Shown here one piece after another: positions 53,794 to 63,916 of a DNA stretch of 64,000 nucleotides. This DNA comes from Paenibacillus aquistagni. GTDB taxonomy: Bacteria; Bacillota; Bacilli; Paenibacillales; Paenibacillaceae. The stretch covers positions 1,426,001 to 1,490,000 of the forward strand of contig NZ_FXAZ01000001.1 in NCBI RefSeq assembly GCF_900177815.1, in the 5' to 3' direction. Every line of letters begins with the position of its first letter. Within the stretch, counting starts at the first letter, position 1. A program made the position numbers and the translations under genes. Under the pieces are notes generated by a model. The model was not told the origin of the DNA, did no database searches, and saw only the letters and a program-made list of their open reading frames with translations.

Positions 53794-56433
53794 TTAAGCA
53801 GCTGGGGTTTCCGTCTGCTGGCCGCCATCTACTTCTGTAGCCGGATCAGACGAATTTGAGCCGTCATTCGGGTCAGAAGTCCCATTTCCGTTTGACTCGC
53901 TGCTTCCATTTCCATTCTGATTGCCGTTTCCGTTCCCATTGTTGCCTGAGTTTCCGTTATTTCCAGCATTGCCATTGTCCGTTCCCTCTCCAGATCCTGC
54001 ACCTGGCTCCTGACCGCCATTGTTGCCAGTTCCACCGTCTGGCGGAGTAACCTCGCCGCCAGGCTCACTTGGGTCTGTAGGGTCGATCGGCGGCTCGGTT
54101 GGATCAATCGGCGGCTCCACTGTCTCATCCGCTGGAATCGTAACGGCCACTTCGCCGGACTTGCCGAATTCGCCTGGATTGTCATCGCTTGTAGCCGTGA
54201 CATAATACGTATACGTTTGGCCTGGGAATACACCAATATCCTCTGCATTCAAGACGCTAAGATCAGCTAGGATCTTCGTGTACTGCTGCTCTTCGGCAGA
54301 CTTGCGATAGATGTGGTACTTCACGTTCTCTCCCTCGATTGCATTCCAAGAAAGAGAGATCGTCTTCGTATTCTCAGAGTACGAGGCTGCGAGGCCTTCG
54401 ATCGCAGATGGCAGCTCTGGCGTCGGCTTCTCTTCTACGTTGCCTGGCTTGCCGAAGCTTCCTTTATCCATGCCAGACATAGCCTTAGCCATGATCTTGC
54501 TGAACAATGCCGCAGGCTGGCCGCTGCTGCCTTTCATCACATGATCTTTATCGGTCTTATCATAACCCATCCATACCGCAGCCGTCCATTGAGGCGTATA
54601 GCCGACAAACCAAAAGTCACGGCTGCCCGGACCATTATATCCTGGAATCGAATGCTGCGTGGAACCCGTCTTTCCTGCTACCGGACGGTCCATTTGTGCG
54701 GCACGGCCAGTACCGCTGCGAACAACCTCTTCCATCATTTGCGTCATATAATAAGCAGTCTGCTCCTTCATAACCCGTTTTGCTTTTTCCGGCTTATAGG
54801 AATATACCTGCTTGCCATTACGATCATCAATCTTCTTGATGCTGTATGAATCGTAGTGAATGCCGCCGTTGGCAAACGCATTATACGCTTCTGCCATTTC
54901 GATCGGAGTTGCCCCTTTCGTCAAGCCTCCAAGCGCAATTGACAGGTTATAGTCTTCATCTTCAAAATGGATACCCATATTTTTTGCAAACTCAAAGCCA
55001 TTTTTAAGCCCAATCTCGTTAAGGAGCCATACCGCAGGCAAGTTCGTCGAACGCTTCACCGCCTCCGTCATCTCAATCGCACCTACATATTTATTGCTGC
55101 CAAGGTCCGTTGGGCAGTAGTTGCCGAAGCACTGCTTATCATCGCGAAGCGTTGACCACGGGAAGTACTCGCCTGATTCAATGGCTGGAGCATAAGAGAC
55201 AATCGGCTTAAAGGAGGAGCCCGGCTGACGCTTAACCGTTACTCGGTTCAGCCCCTTCACCGCATAATCCCGACCGCCCATCATCGCTACGATTGCACCA
55301 TTCGAATGATCGGTAATGACCATGGCACTTTGCGACAGCACATCCGTATTGCTCTTCTCGAAGTTGTCCGCGTTCTGGTACTCTTCGAACATTGCTTTTT
55401 GTGCTTGGCTGTCCATCGTTGTGTAAATTTGATACCCGCCTCGACGAAGCTGATCCTCGGTAAAGCCTGTTCGCTCCTCAACCTCTTCCATCATATAGTC
55501 GATGAATGATTGATAAGCTGTGGTGCCCGAGGAGCCACCCTCTTTTTTAGAAGGCGCCAAGGAAGGATCATACTCCACCTTCTTCGCCTCTTCGAACTCC
55601 TGATCCGTAATATAGCCCTGCTCTCTCATCAAGCTGAGCACGACATTGCGCCGTTCCTTCGAACGCTCAGGATTAAGCAGCGGACTGTAATGCGAAGGCG
55701 CCTTCGGAATAGCAGCCAGTGTCGCCATTTGCCATACCTCAAGATCGTTAAGATCCTTCACGCCGAAGTACGTATAAGCAGCTGATTTAATGCCATACGC
55801 ACCGCTACCGAAGTAGATGCGATTCAAATACATCGTCAAAATCTCATCTTTGGTGTGATGGTTTTCAATTGCGAGTGCGATCGACATCTCGGTTGCTTTA
55901 CGGAAAAATGTTTTGTCTGAGGACAAAAACATGTTTTTAGCAAGCTGCTGGGTGATTGTGCTTCCGCCTTCAACGAGGCCGCCAGCCATGACGTCCTTTA
56001 CCATCGCACGCCCGATTGACCAGAGGTCTACACCAGCATGCTCATAGAATCTGCGGTCCTCTGTCGCAACAAAGGCATCTTCCACCTTCTTTGGAATTTC
56101 GCCCGGCTCGGCGATCTCACGATTGCTTTCTGCTGCCCCGATCTTGCCAAGCTCCACGCCCTTGCGGTCATATATGGTAGAGGCAACAGCTAATTGGAAC
56201 ATGTCCTTTTCCTTATATTCGTTCATTAGACGTTCGCCATTCAGCAGGATAAACAAGTATCCGCCGACGGCACAAAAAATAGCAAATGTTGTGGTAAAGA
56301 ATAATAGCCACCACGTCTTCTTCCATGTCCAGCGTTTCTTCGGCTTCTGCTTGCGTTGATTAGAGGCCTGAGAGCGGCTTGGACGATTGGGACGCTCTGG
56401 CTGAGTACGTGATCGATAATCTTGTCTAGACAT
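53794..56433 (-). CDS. Class A penicillin-binding protein (PBP1A) with C-terminal FnIII and low-complexity tail
   Basis: About 879 residues. A basic cytoplasmic tail and one membrane helix (WWLLFFTTTFAIFCAVGGYLF) lead into a glycosyltransferase domain (FVATEDRRFYEHAGVDLWS; GGSTITQQLAKN). The transpeptidase domain has SSFK, STN and KTGST motifs. A fibronectin type III-like domain follows at about 690-780, then a disordered tail of Pro, then Gly/Asn-rich sequence. It builds peptidoglycan at the cell surface. The ATG at 56433 with GGGAG upstream is preferred to 56508. Confidence 0.94.
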   Translation of the reverse strand: MSRQDYRSRTQPERPNRPSRSQASNQRKQKPKKRWTWKKTWWLLFFTTTFAIFCAVGGYLFILLNGERLMNEYKEKDMFQLAVASTIYDRKGVELGKIGAAESNREIAEPGEIPKKVEDAFVATEDRRFYEHAGVDLWSIGRAMVKDVMAGGLVEGGSTITQQLAKNMFLSSDKTFFRKATEMSIALAIENHHTKDEILTMYLNRIYFGSGAYGIKSAAYTYFGVKDLNDLEVWQMATLAAIPKAPSHYSPLLNPERSKERRNVVLSLMREQGYITDQEFEEAKKVEYDPSLAPSKKEGGSSGTTAYQSFIDYMMEEVEERTGFTEDQLRRGGYQIYTTMDSQAQKAMFEEYQNADNFEKSNTDVLSQSAMVITDHSNGAIVAMMGGRDYAVKGLNRVTVKRQPGSSFKPIVSYAPAIESGEYFPWSTLRDDKQCFGNYCPTDLGSNKYVGAIEMTEAVKRSTNLPAVWLLNEIGLKNGFEFAKNMGIHFEDEDYNLSIALGGLTKGATPIEMAEAYNAFANGGIHYDSYSIKKIDDRNGKQVYSYKPEKAKRVMKEQTAYYMTQMMEEVVRSGTGRAAQMDRPVAGKTGSTQHSIPGYNGPGSRDFWFVGYTPQWTAAVWMGYDKTDKDHVMKGSSGQPAALFSKIMAKAMSGMDKGSFGKPGNVEEKPTPELPSAIEGLAASYSENTKTISLSWNAIEGENVKYHIYRKSAEEQQYTKILADLSVLNAEDIGVFPGQTYTYYVTATSDDNPGEFGKSGEVAVTIPADETVEPPIDPTEPPIDPTDPSEPGGEVTPPDGGTGNNGGQEPGAGSGEGTDNGNAGNNGNSGNNGNGNGNQNGNGSSESNGNGTSDPNDGSNSSDPATEVDGGQQTETPAA

Positions 56434-56602
56434 ACTTTCCGACTCCCTTTTTCCTAATTTCTCTATCTCTCTATACGTAGATACCCATTTCAGATAAGAA
56501 TGCAGCACATTCCTTCTAGATGAACCGCAAATGACAGCTTGCCTAACTCTGACGAATCATACCTAGTATACCCCTTCATCGCCCATTGAAGGTTACATGA
56601 AT

Positions 56603-56631
56603 GAAAAGAACAACCCTGTGTGGGTTGTTCT
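56603..56631 (-). terminator. Intrinsic terminator after hfq
   Basis: On the minus strand, AGAACAACCC and GGGTTGTTCT pair around a 5-base loop and TTTT follows. Confidence 0.88.
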
Positions 56632-56744
56632 CATCAGAGTTCTATCCTATTAGACGTTTGATTTGCAATAAAGTTTCACAAACCTTCCATGCTTGCAGGA
56701 GTCGCCCAAAAGGGCTGCATAGGATAGAGATGTGCGTTGGCTCC

Positions 56745-56984
56745 TTAAGAATCAGAGCCGTTATCTTGCATCAGCGATACATTGCGCATTGGCGTAAAGG
56801 TAGAAATCGCATGCTTGAATACCATTTGCTGGCGGCCATCGCTGTCAATGACAATCGTGTAGTTGTCAAAAGCGCGAATAATCCCTCTGATCTGAAAACC
56901 ATTTGTCAAATAAACGGTTACTGGAATGCTCTCCTTGCGCAATTGGTTCAAAAACGTATCTTGGATATTAATAGGCTTATTCAT
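56745..56984 (-). CDS. hfq: RNA chaperone Hfq
   Basis: A 79-residue Sm-like protein: [20 protein letters not shown], the Sm1 motif region [18 protein letters not shown] and the Sm2 motif FKHAISTF. It forms hexamers that bind sRNA and mRNA. It follows miaA as in many Firmicutes. The C-terminal tail is short. Confidence 0.96.
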   Translation of the reverse strand: MNKPINIQDTFLNQLRKESIPVTVYLTNGFQIRGIIRAFDNYTIVIDSDGRQQMVFKHAISTFTPMRNVSLMQDNGSDS

Positions 56985-57035
56985 CGTCCGTAACCCCCAT
57001 CATCATTCATATTGTGTTGAAATATATTCAACCTG

Positions 57036-57989
57036 CTATCGAAACTTTCCTGCTGTAAGCTTGCAAATTTCTAACAATTGTTGTTCATACTGACTGCTGT
57101 CTGTAACATCAATCCAAAGAATATCCTTCATATGACGGAACCAAGACAGCTGACGCTTCGCAAATCTTCGAGTATCTCGCTTCAACAGCTGAACGGCAGC
57201 CTCATAAGACATCTCGCCTTCTAGATATGCTGCAATCTCCTTGTACCCGAGTCCTTGCATTGAAGTCATCTGACGAGAATAGCCTCGTTCAAGCAGCTGT
57301 TCGACTTCTTGAACAAGCCCTTGCTCAAGCATAAGATCAATACGATCCTCTATTCGGTTATATAGCAATTGCCTATCCATTGTCAAACCTATCATGCATA
57401 AGTTGTATTTTGGTTCACGTTTTTGACCAGCAAGCTGATCTGACATCTTTATCCCAGTTAAGTGATAAATTTCCAGCGCTCGGATGACTCTTCGCACATC
57501 ATTGGGATGCAGTCGATCTGCTGAATCCGAATCCACAAGCTTCAGCCTTTCGTGTAGGGCTTCATTCCCATGCTGCTCAGCAAAGGCTGCCATCTCCATG
57601 CGAAATGCTTCATCTGAGCCCTCTTGATTAAATTCAAACCCATAACACACCGACTCTACATACAAGCCCGTTCCGCCAACGATAAAAGGGATCTTGCCAC
57701 GATCATCAATTTCCTCAATCAATGCCGTGCACCGATCCTGAAACTCCGCGACCGAAAATGGTTCATCAGGCTCATGAATGTCCATCATATGGTGCACAAT
57801 TCCCTCTTGTTGCGAAACAGGCAGCTTGGCTGTACCGATATCCATGTAGCGATACACCTGCATGCTGTCTCCAGATATGATCTCTGCATCCACATGCTTA
57901 GCCAGCTGCAAACTGAGCTTGGTCTTGCCGACAGCAGTGGGCCCGACAAGCACAAGAAGTGGGCGCTTGGCATTAGTTGTTATCGGCAA
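57036..57989 (-). CDS. miaA: tRNA dimethylallyltransferase
   Basis: About 317 residues. It isopentenylates A37 of tRNAs reading UNN codons. The P-loop VGPTAVGKTKLS, the ISGDSMQVYRYMDIGTAKL region, FIVGGTGLYVES and RDTRRFAKRQLSWFR are all typical. The TTG at 57989 has GGAG nine bases upstream; the frame to 57995 has poorer spacing. It overlaps the methyltransferase gene by about 17 bases. Confidence 0.95.
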   Translation of the reverse strand: MPITTNAKRPLLVLVGPTAVGKTKLSLQLAKHVDAEIISGDSMQVYRYMDIGTAKLPVSQQEGIVHHMMDIHEPDEPFSVAEFQDRCTALIEEIDDRGKIPFIVGGTGLYVESVCYGFEFNQEGSDEAFRMEMAAFAEQHGNEALHERLKLVDSDSADRLHPNDVRRVIRALEIYHLTGIKMSDQLAGQKREPKYNLCMIGLTMDRQLLYNRIEDRIDLMLEQGLVQEVEQLLERGYSRQMTSMQGLGYKEIAAYLEGEMSYEAAVQLLKRDTRRFAKRQLSWFRHMKDILWIDVTDSSQYEQQLLEICKLTAGKFR

Positions 57990-58758
57990 TCTCAATCACT
58001 CCATATGCTAATTTGGTTCCTGTTCGCTCTATTCGCTCAAAGCCAAGCCGCTCGAATTCACCGCTATGTTTAAGCTCCTTAAGCACTACGGTCTTTCTAG
58101 CAACACGCTTAGCTTCATGAATCGCCTCATGCGTCAGAGACTCATGATTGGCCACCTGCCTAAGCGGTTCAATGGAAGCCGACTCTTCGACAGGTACGCG
58201 AAACATAGGGTCAAAGTAGACAATATCCACCGACTTGTCCTCCAACTGCTTAAGCAGATCCAAGTGCTTCGCATGGCGCATCTCGATTCTTCGCATGGCT
58301 TCATTAATTACCGGTACTTGGGACATATAATGCGTAAGTCCCGTTTTGACTAATGCATACAAGGACAGCTCGCTTTCGCAGGCTATCACACGTCCACGTT
58401 CGCCTACTGCAACTGAAAAGACGAGTGAGTCGCTGCCAAGACCGGCCGTGCAATCGAGCACGACATCCCCTTCTTCTGCACGCGCTGCGACAATCATGCC
58501 CTCGGATCGGCCAGATAGAAGCCGCTTCGCACGTATAAAAGCCATACTAGGATGATAGACCATATCTGTCTGCCCGACACGAACGAATCTAACACGATCC
58601 TCCAGCAAGATGAGAAAGTCTTCCTCTCGATATTTCTTCGCCATTCTCGGTACAGACTGACCGCTGCGCACGACATAGCGCGCGCTTATCTCCTCCGCGA
58701 TATGCTTCGCAAGCTCGATCCATTCAGGAGAAGTCGAGTCCCCCGTTGTTACAATCAT
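57973..58758 (-). CDS. SAM-dependent methyltransferase, RsmJ-like
   Basis: About 261 residues. The SAM-binding motif DCTAGLGSDSLVFSVAVG and the catalytic-type motif DIVYFDPMFRVP (a DPPY-like sequence) suggest N-methylation of a nucleobase, like RsmJ of 16S rRNA. The ATG at 58758 has GAGGAGG upstream and is preferred to 58794. It is coupled to miaA. The target in this organism is inferred. Confidence 0.82.
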   Translation of the reverse strand: MIVTTGDSTSPEWIELAKHIAEEISARYVVRSGQSVPRMAKKYREEDFLILLEDRVRFVRVGQTDMVYHPSMAFIRAKRLLSGRSEGMIVAARAEEGDVVLDCTAGLGSDSLVFSVAVGERGRVIACESELSLYALVKTGLTHYMSQVPVINEAMRRIEMRHAKHLDLLKQLEDKSVDIVYFDPMFRVPVEESASIEPLRQVANHESLTHEAIHEAKRVARKTVVLKELKHSGEFERLGFERIERTGTKLAYGVIEIADNN

Positions 58759-58847
58759 TGGTGCCTCCTCATTATAACCAGGTTTCAAAATCAATTACAA
58801 ATGTGAAACCGCCGCTGCGAAGGACTTCACATTTAACCCTCAATATG

Positions 58848-61091
58848 TTACATCACTCGCTTAAACATCTTCTCTAGATCATACGTTGTAAACTTCACAA
58901 CGATCGGACGACCATGCGGGCAGGTATAAGGCTGATGGCATGCCCCAAGACGCGCAATCAGCGTCTCGGCCTCTGCATCAGATATCCGCTGATTCGCTTT
59001 TATCGAGGCTTTGCAAGAGCACATAATCGCAGACGCCTCTCGCATTGTGCGAATATCCGGCGATTTTTCCTTCAGCACCCATTCCATCATCTCGTGAATA
59101 AGGGCTTCCTCTTCCCCTGATGGAAACCAATAGGGATGGGAACGAATGAGGAAGGTCTGTGCGCCAAAAGGCTCAAGCACAATCCCCACCTGTTCCAGCA
59201 GGTGCATGCGCTCTCGTATTCGATCCGCTTCACTAGGCGTATACTCCAGTGTGATCGGAATAAACAGTTCCTGCGAAGCTTCAATCGGCTTGCCGAAAGC
59301 TTCAACATAATACTCATAATTAATACGTTCATGCGCTGCGTGCTGATCAATCAGGTACAGTCCTTCTTCGTTGCCGCAGATCAGATATGTTCCGTGCAGC
59401 TGGCCAATCAGCGACAAGGCTGGGAACGGAGGCAAGCTAACATCAGATGCAGGCTTGTCCAATACTCTATTCCATGATGCCACTTGCGCTTTGTCGCGAT
59501 TAACGGTCCCTCTGTCTCCACTCGATCCAACATAAGAAGAAGGACGGACACTAGTCTGCGGCCGTTCCTGTGAGGCACTGATCTGGGAAGCTGCCTCGTG
59601 ATGCCGGTCGCCTTCGCGTGGAGAGCTGCAAGCTGTCCCAGCTTTGTCTTGCAGCGATGTAAGTGCCTCTTGGCCAGTAGATGTATGTGAAGGCAAAGCA
59701 TCTGCTGCGTTATCACCATACCCTTGTCGTTCTTCACGCACTGCTCTTGTTGGCAGTGGCTGCGGCTTGCTCCAAGCCGCGCTTTCATCCCGTTCCGATT
59801 GTGGTTCAACCGCCTTTGCAGGCATGACATTCGCTGCACTTGGATCTGACTTATCAGCCCCGGAATGGTCATGGACAGCCGAAGATTGGGTTGGTTCTTT
59901 GATGGAACCATCATTCGAGCCGGATGGGCGCCGCTCCACCTCTTCCCCAGCATGAGACGAAGCCTGTTGGTTCGGAACAAGCGCTCCCCGTGAAATAATC
60001 GGTACGCCTCGCTCATCCGTCGCCGCAGCCCAACTCCACTGCTCCTGCTCGACAAAGGTCTTTACCTTCGCTTTCTCATTGGAAGCCGCACGCGGAATAA
60101 GCGGCTCGCTGACAAGCTCCTGACGTAAGCTCTTCTCGATAAAATCAGCCAGCTCCGCTTCCTTGCTGAATCTGACCTCCATCTTGGAAGGATGAACGTT
60201 CACATCAACGAGTGTCGGATGCATATTCACCTGCATGACGATAATCGGGAAGCGATTGATTGGCAGCAGGGTATGGTACGCCCGCAGGGCCGCTTGATTA
60301 AGCGAATAGCTTCTCACGTATCGCCCATTCACAAACCAAGACAACGCATTGCGATTCGATCTAGTCAGTTCTGGCTTGCCGATATAGCCGGATATGTTGT
60401 AATCAAGCTGCTCCGCCTGAATGGGTACCATCTGCTTCGCTGTGTGGACGCCGTAGATGGCGGCAATCACTTGAAGCAAATCTCCGTTGCCAAGCGTCTG
60501 CAGCAGCGTATGATCGTTATGCTTCAGGGTAAAGCTGATGTTCGGATAGGATAAAGCAAGGCGATAGATCAGATCCGATACATGGCCAAGCTCTGTCTGA
60601 ATCGATTTCATATATTTAAGACGCGCTGGAGTGTTGTAGAACAGCTCCCTTACCATGAACATCGTTCCTTGCATCGCAGCAGCAGCCTCGTGCTTGATCA
60701 GTCGGCCGCCTTCAAGCTGAATCAGCCGGCCCAGACCGCTGTTGTCTGTAGAGGTCAACATCTCAAGCTTGGATACGGCTGCGATACTTGGCAGCGCTTC
60801 TCCGCGAAAGCCGAGGCTTCGAATAGAAAACAGGTCTCGATTCGTTAAGATCTTGCTTGTCGCATGGCGTAGAAATGCGGTCTCGACATCATCCTCAGCC
60901 ATTCCCGCTCCATTATCCTTAACCTGTATAAGCTGAAGTCCGCCCTCTTCCACGACAATATCGATTCGACTGCTGCCGGCATCAATGGCGTTTTCAACAA
61001 GCTCCTTCACAACGGATGCCGGTCGTTCTACTACTTCACCAGCTGCTATCTGGTTTGCCAGTTGATCATCTAATATATGAATGACTGCCAT
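58848..61091 (-). CDS. mutL: DNA mismatch repair protein MutL
   Basis: A 747-residue GHL ATPase. The N-terminal motifs are QIAAGEVVERP, VKDNGAGM and RGEALPSIAAV. A long hydrophilic, low-complexity linker (about 345-555) precedes the C-terminal dimerisation domain. That domain keeps the endonuclease motif DQHAAHERINYE and the zinc motif CPHGRPIVVKF, so it should nick DNA as in other organisms without MutH. It lies downstream of mutS in one operon. Confidence 0.97.
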   Translation of the reverse strand: MAVIHILDDQLANQIAAGEVVERPASVVKELVENAIDAGSSRIDIVVEEGGLQLIQVKDNGAGMAEDDVETAFLRHATSKILTNRDLFSIRSLGFRGEALPSIAAVSKLEMLTSTDNSGLGRLIQLEGGRLIKHEAAAAMQGTMFMVRELFYNTPARLKYMKSIQTELGHVSDLIYRLALSYPNISFTLKHNDHTLLQTLGNGDLLQVIAAIYGVHTAKQMVPIQAEQLDYNISGYIGKPELTRSNRNALSWFVNGRYVRSYSLNQAALRAYHTLLPINRFPIIVMQVNMHPTLVDVNVHPSKMEVRFSKEAELADFIEKSLRQELVSEPLIPRAASNEKAKVKTFVEQEQWSWAAATDERGVPIISRGALVPNQQASSHAGEEVERRPSGSNDGSIKEPTQSSAVHDHSGADKSDPSAANVMPAKAVEPQSERDESAAWSKPQPLPTRAVREERQGYGDNAADALPSHTSTGQEALTSLQDKAGTACSSPREGDRHHEAASQISASQERPQTSVRPSSYVGSSGDRGTVNRDKAQVASWNRVLDKPASDVSLPPFPALSLIGQLHGTYLICGNEEGLYLIDQHAAHERINYEYYVEAFGKPIEASQELFIPITLEYTPSEADRIRERMHLLEQVGIVLEPFGAQTFLIRSHPYWFPSGEEEALIHEMMEWVLKEKSPDIRTMREASAIMCSCKASIKANQRISDAEAETLIARLGACHQPYTCPHGRPIVVKFTTYDLEKMFKRVM

Positions 61092-61132
61092 TCGAACACC
61101 TCATTTCTAATCCGTTATCGCTCAATCTAACA

Positions 61133-63916
61133 TTAGGACGGAATGGCTCGCGCACGCTTCATTAGCTCATGAAGACGGTTCATGGCATCTAGAGGGGTCA
61201 TGTCCATGACATTAACCTCACGAAGCTGTGCAAGCAATTCGGACAATTCAGGCGATATCTCTGTGCCTAATGCATCTTCCCCTGCTGCATCCTTTGGATT
61301 GTCAGCAACCGCCGCCTTTACACGCTGCTCCGTGCTATCGGCCTTTGCGCCAATCTGTCCTGCCGCCGCCGATTCCTTAGCTCCACTATCGATACCGAAT
61401 AAATCAAGCTGAACGGGACTTTCCTTCACCTGCGCGGCCTCATCTTGCTCTGTAGTCGACATTATAGATACAAGGGCATCCGAGCATGCTGATTCCTTGT
61501 GTTCCACCGCTTGTTCCTTCTTCGGCACCATGCTCTCATACTGATGTAGAAGATCATAGGATCGGTCGATAATCGTATTCGGTAGGCCGGCGAGCTGAGC
61601 ACAGTAGATTCCGTAGCTCGTGCTGGCGGCACCGGCAACAAGCTTGCGCAGGAAGGTGACATCATTGCCGTTCTCCTGCACAGCCATGCACACATTGAGA
61701 AGTCTTGGCAGGTGTTGATCTAGATGGGCAAGCTCATGGAAGTGGGTCGATACGAGTGCTTTGCACCCAATATGATTATGAACATACTCAATCACCGCTT
61801 GCGCAATCGACATCCCTTCGCTGGTTGATGTTCCACGGCCAAGCTCATCAATGATCACAAGACTGCGTCTCGTTGCCTTCTCAGTCATCACTTGTATATC
61901 CATCATCTCGACCATGAACGTGCTCTGTCCGCCAATGAGGTCATCCGCTGCGCCAATTCGCGTAAAGATGCGGTCAATGATCGGGATAGATGCTTGATCA
62001 GCGGGGACAAAGCAGCCAATCTGAGCCATGATGGAGATCAAGGCAACCTGTCTCATGTAGGTGCTCTTACCCGCCATATTTGGTCCAGTGATCAAGAGCA
62101 TCGCAGACTCTTCGGCTTGAAGCGTCGTATCATTTGGCATGAAGCTCTCGCCTTGCATGACGGCTTCCACAACAGGATGGCGTCCATTTTGAATATGAAG
62201 ATCATAACCGCTGTGAATAACAGGCTTCACGAAGCGCTGCTTGGCGCTTACTGAGGCTAAGGACTGATAGACATCAAGCTCAGCGATGCATTCTGACAAC
62301 GCCTGAAGACGCTTGATGTGTTCATTGATGCGTTGTCTAAGCTCCGCAAACAGCTCATACTCAAGACCCGTCATCTTATCTTCTGCTTCAAGAATGAGCG
62401 TTTCCTTCTCCTTAAGCTCCGGCGTGACAAAGCGCTCTGCGTTCGCAAGCGTCTGCTTCCGCTCATATCGGCCTTCTGGCAGCGAGGCTAGATTCGACTT
62501 CGTCACCTCGATGTAATAACCAAACACTTTGTTGTAGCCAATCTTCAGCGAACGAATTCCCGTCGCTTCTCGCTCTCTTCGTTCCAGATCAGCAATCCAG
62601 CGTTTTCCGTTCGTGCTGGCTTCCTTTAATTGATCCAAATAATCATGGTATCCCAGCTTAATCAGATTTCCATCCTTCACGGAGATCGGAGGCTCATCAA
62701 CAATTGCGGCATCGATCCACTCGGCAATATCCTCGCAGGTATCAAGCGATGAAGCCAAGTGCTGGAGCGTCTTTGAAGGCATGCTCATGCACAGATCCTT
62801 CAAGGCCGGAACCTTAAGCAAGGAATGCTTCATCGCAATGAGGTCGCGTCCATTCGCTGTACCGAATGCAACTCTAGCAACTAAGCGCTCCAAATCATAA
62901 ATCGCAGACAGCTGCTCTCTTAGCTCCTCGCGCGATATCAACTGATGGTACAGCGTATCAACGGCCTCAAGCCTGGCTTCTATAGCCGTCGCGCTTAGCA
63001 GCGGCTTATCAATCCAGCGGCGCAACAGACGTCCTCCCATGGAGGTTTCCGTGCGATCCAAAAGCCACAGCAAGGAACCCTTCTTCGCTCGTTCTCTTAC
63101 CGTCTCCGTCAGCTCCAGGTTGCGTCTTGTAAAAGGATCAAGCACAAGGTACTGATCCGGCTCAAGCTCGCGAATGGAAGTCAGCTGACCAAGTGATCTC
63201 TTCTGGGTTTCCCCAAGATAAGACATCATCATGCTGACCGCCTGCTGACGTTCTAGATCAAGCCTGCTCCAAACTGCTTCGCCGAACTGCTTTCTTGAGA
63301 GCTTGTCATCTTTGTCAGACCAAGGCGTGAAGAGCACACGCTGCGACCATCCGATCGTCTGTGGCTTGACCTGTTCGAGAAGCTCCTCATCCCCAATGAT
63401 CTCACTAGGCATGTACACATTAAGCTCGTCCATCAGCCAATTAAGATTGGCAAGCGATGAAGAGACAATAAGCTCGCCAGTCGTAATATCGCAGGCGACG
63501 AGTGCTATTTTTCCTTCAGTTGAAGTCACTCCGATTAAATAATGATTTTTCTTCTCGTCAATCGTCTTGCCTTCCATCACTGTCCCTGGTGTAACAATGC
63601 GTACAATTTCACGCCTCACCACACCCTTTGCAGCTGAAGGATCTTCCACCTGCTCACAGATGGCGACTTTAAAGCCCTTTTCGATTAAGCGTTGAATATA
63701 ATTATCTGCAGAATGGTAAGGAACTCCGCACATCGGAATGCGCTCTTCCGCTCCTCCACCACGTCCTGTTAGCGTTATTTCCAGTTCCTTTGACGCAAGC
63801 AGCGCATCTTCAAAAAACAATTCGTAGAAATCACCGAGACGAAAGAACAAAAAGGCGTCCTTCGCCTGCTCCTTTATAGATAAGTATTGCTGTATCATCG
63901 GCGTATATGATGCCAT
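61133..63916 (-). CDS. mutS: DNA mismatch repair protein MutS
   Basis: A 927-residue mismatch-recognition ATPase. The N-terminal domain has the mismatch-binding FFRLGDFYELFFEDA, followed by connector, lever and clamp domains. The ATPase has Walker A TGPNMAGKSTYMRQ, VIDELGRGTST and the STHFHELA motif. A less conserved stretch at about 795-875 resembles a disordered insertion before the C-terminal helix-turn-helix. The ATG at 63916 has AAAGGACGGTGAG upstream. Confidence 0.97.
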   Translation of the reverse strand: MASYTPMIQQYLSIKEQAKDAFLFFRLGDFYELFFEDALLASKELEITLTGRGGGAEERIPMCGVPYHSADNYIQRLIEKGFKVAICEQVEDPSAAKGVVRREIVRIVTPGTVMEGKTIDEKKNHYLIGVTSTEGKIALVACDITTGELIVSSSLANLNWLMDELNVYMPSEIIGDEELLEQVKPQTIGWSQRVLFTPWSDKDDKLSRKQFGEAVWSRLDLERQQAVSMMMSYLGETQKRSLGQLTSIRELEPDQYLVLDPFTRRNLELTETVRERAKKGSLLWLLDRTETSMGGRLLRRWIDKPLLSATAIEARLEAVDTLYHQLISREELREQLSAIYDLERLVARVAFGTANGRDLIAMKHSLLKVPALKDLCMSMPSKTLQHLASSLDTCEDIAEWIDAAIVDEPPISVKDGNLIKLGYHDYLDQLKEASTNGKRWIADLERREREATGIRSLKIGYNKVFGYYIEVTKSNLASLPEGRYERKQTLANAERFVTPELKEKETLILEAEDKMTGLEYELFAELRQRINEHIKRLQALSECIAELDVYQSLASVSAKQRFVKPVIHSGYDLHIQNGRHPVVEAVMQGESFMPNDTTLQAEESAMLLITGPNMAGKSTYMRQVALISIMAQIGCFVPADQASIPIIDRIFTRIGAADDLIGGQSTFMVEMMDIQVMTEKATRRSLVIIDELGRGTSTSEGMSIAQAVIEYVHNHIGCKALVSTHFHELAHLDQHLPRLLNVCMAVQENGNDVTFLRKLVAGAASTSYGIYCAQLAGLPNTIIDRSYDLLHQYESMVPKKEQAVEHKESACSDALVSIMSTTEQDEAAQVKESPVQLDLFGIDSGAKESAAAGQIGAKADSTEQRVKAAVADNPKDAAGEDALGTEISPELSELLAQLREVNVMDMTPLDAMNRLHELMKRARAIPS

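Noticed and set aside
53829-54248. Minus-strand frame rich in Met, Arg and Thr
   Set aside because: Out-of-frame shadow of the repetitive tail of the PBP1A gene.
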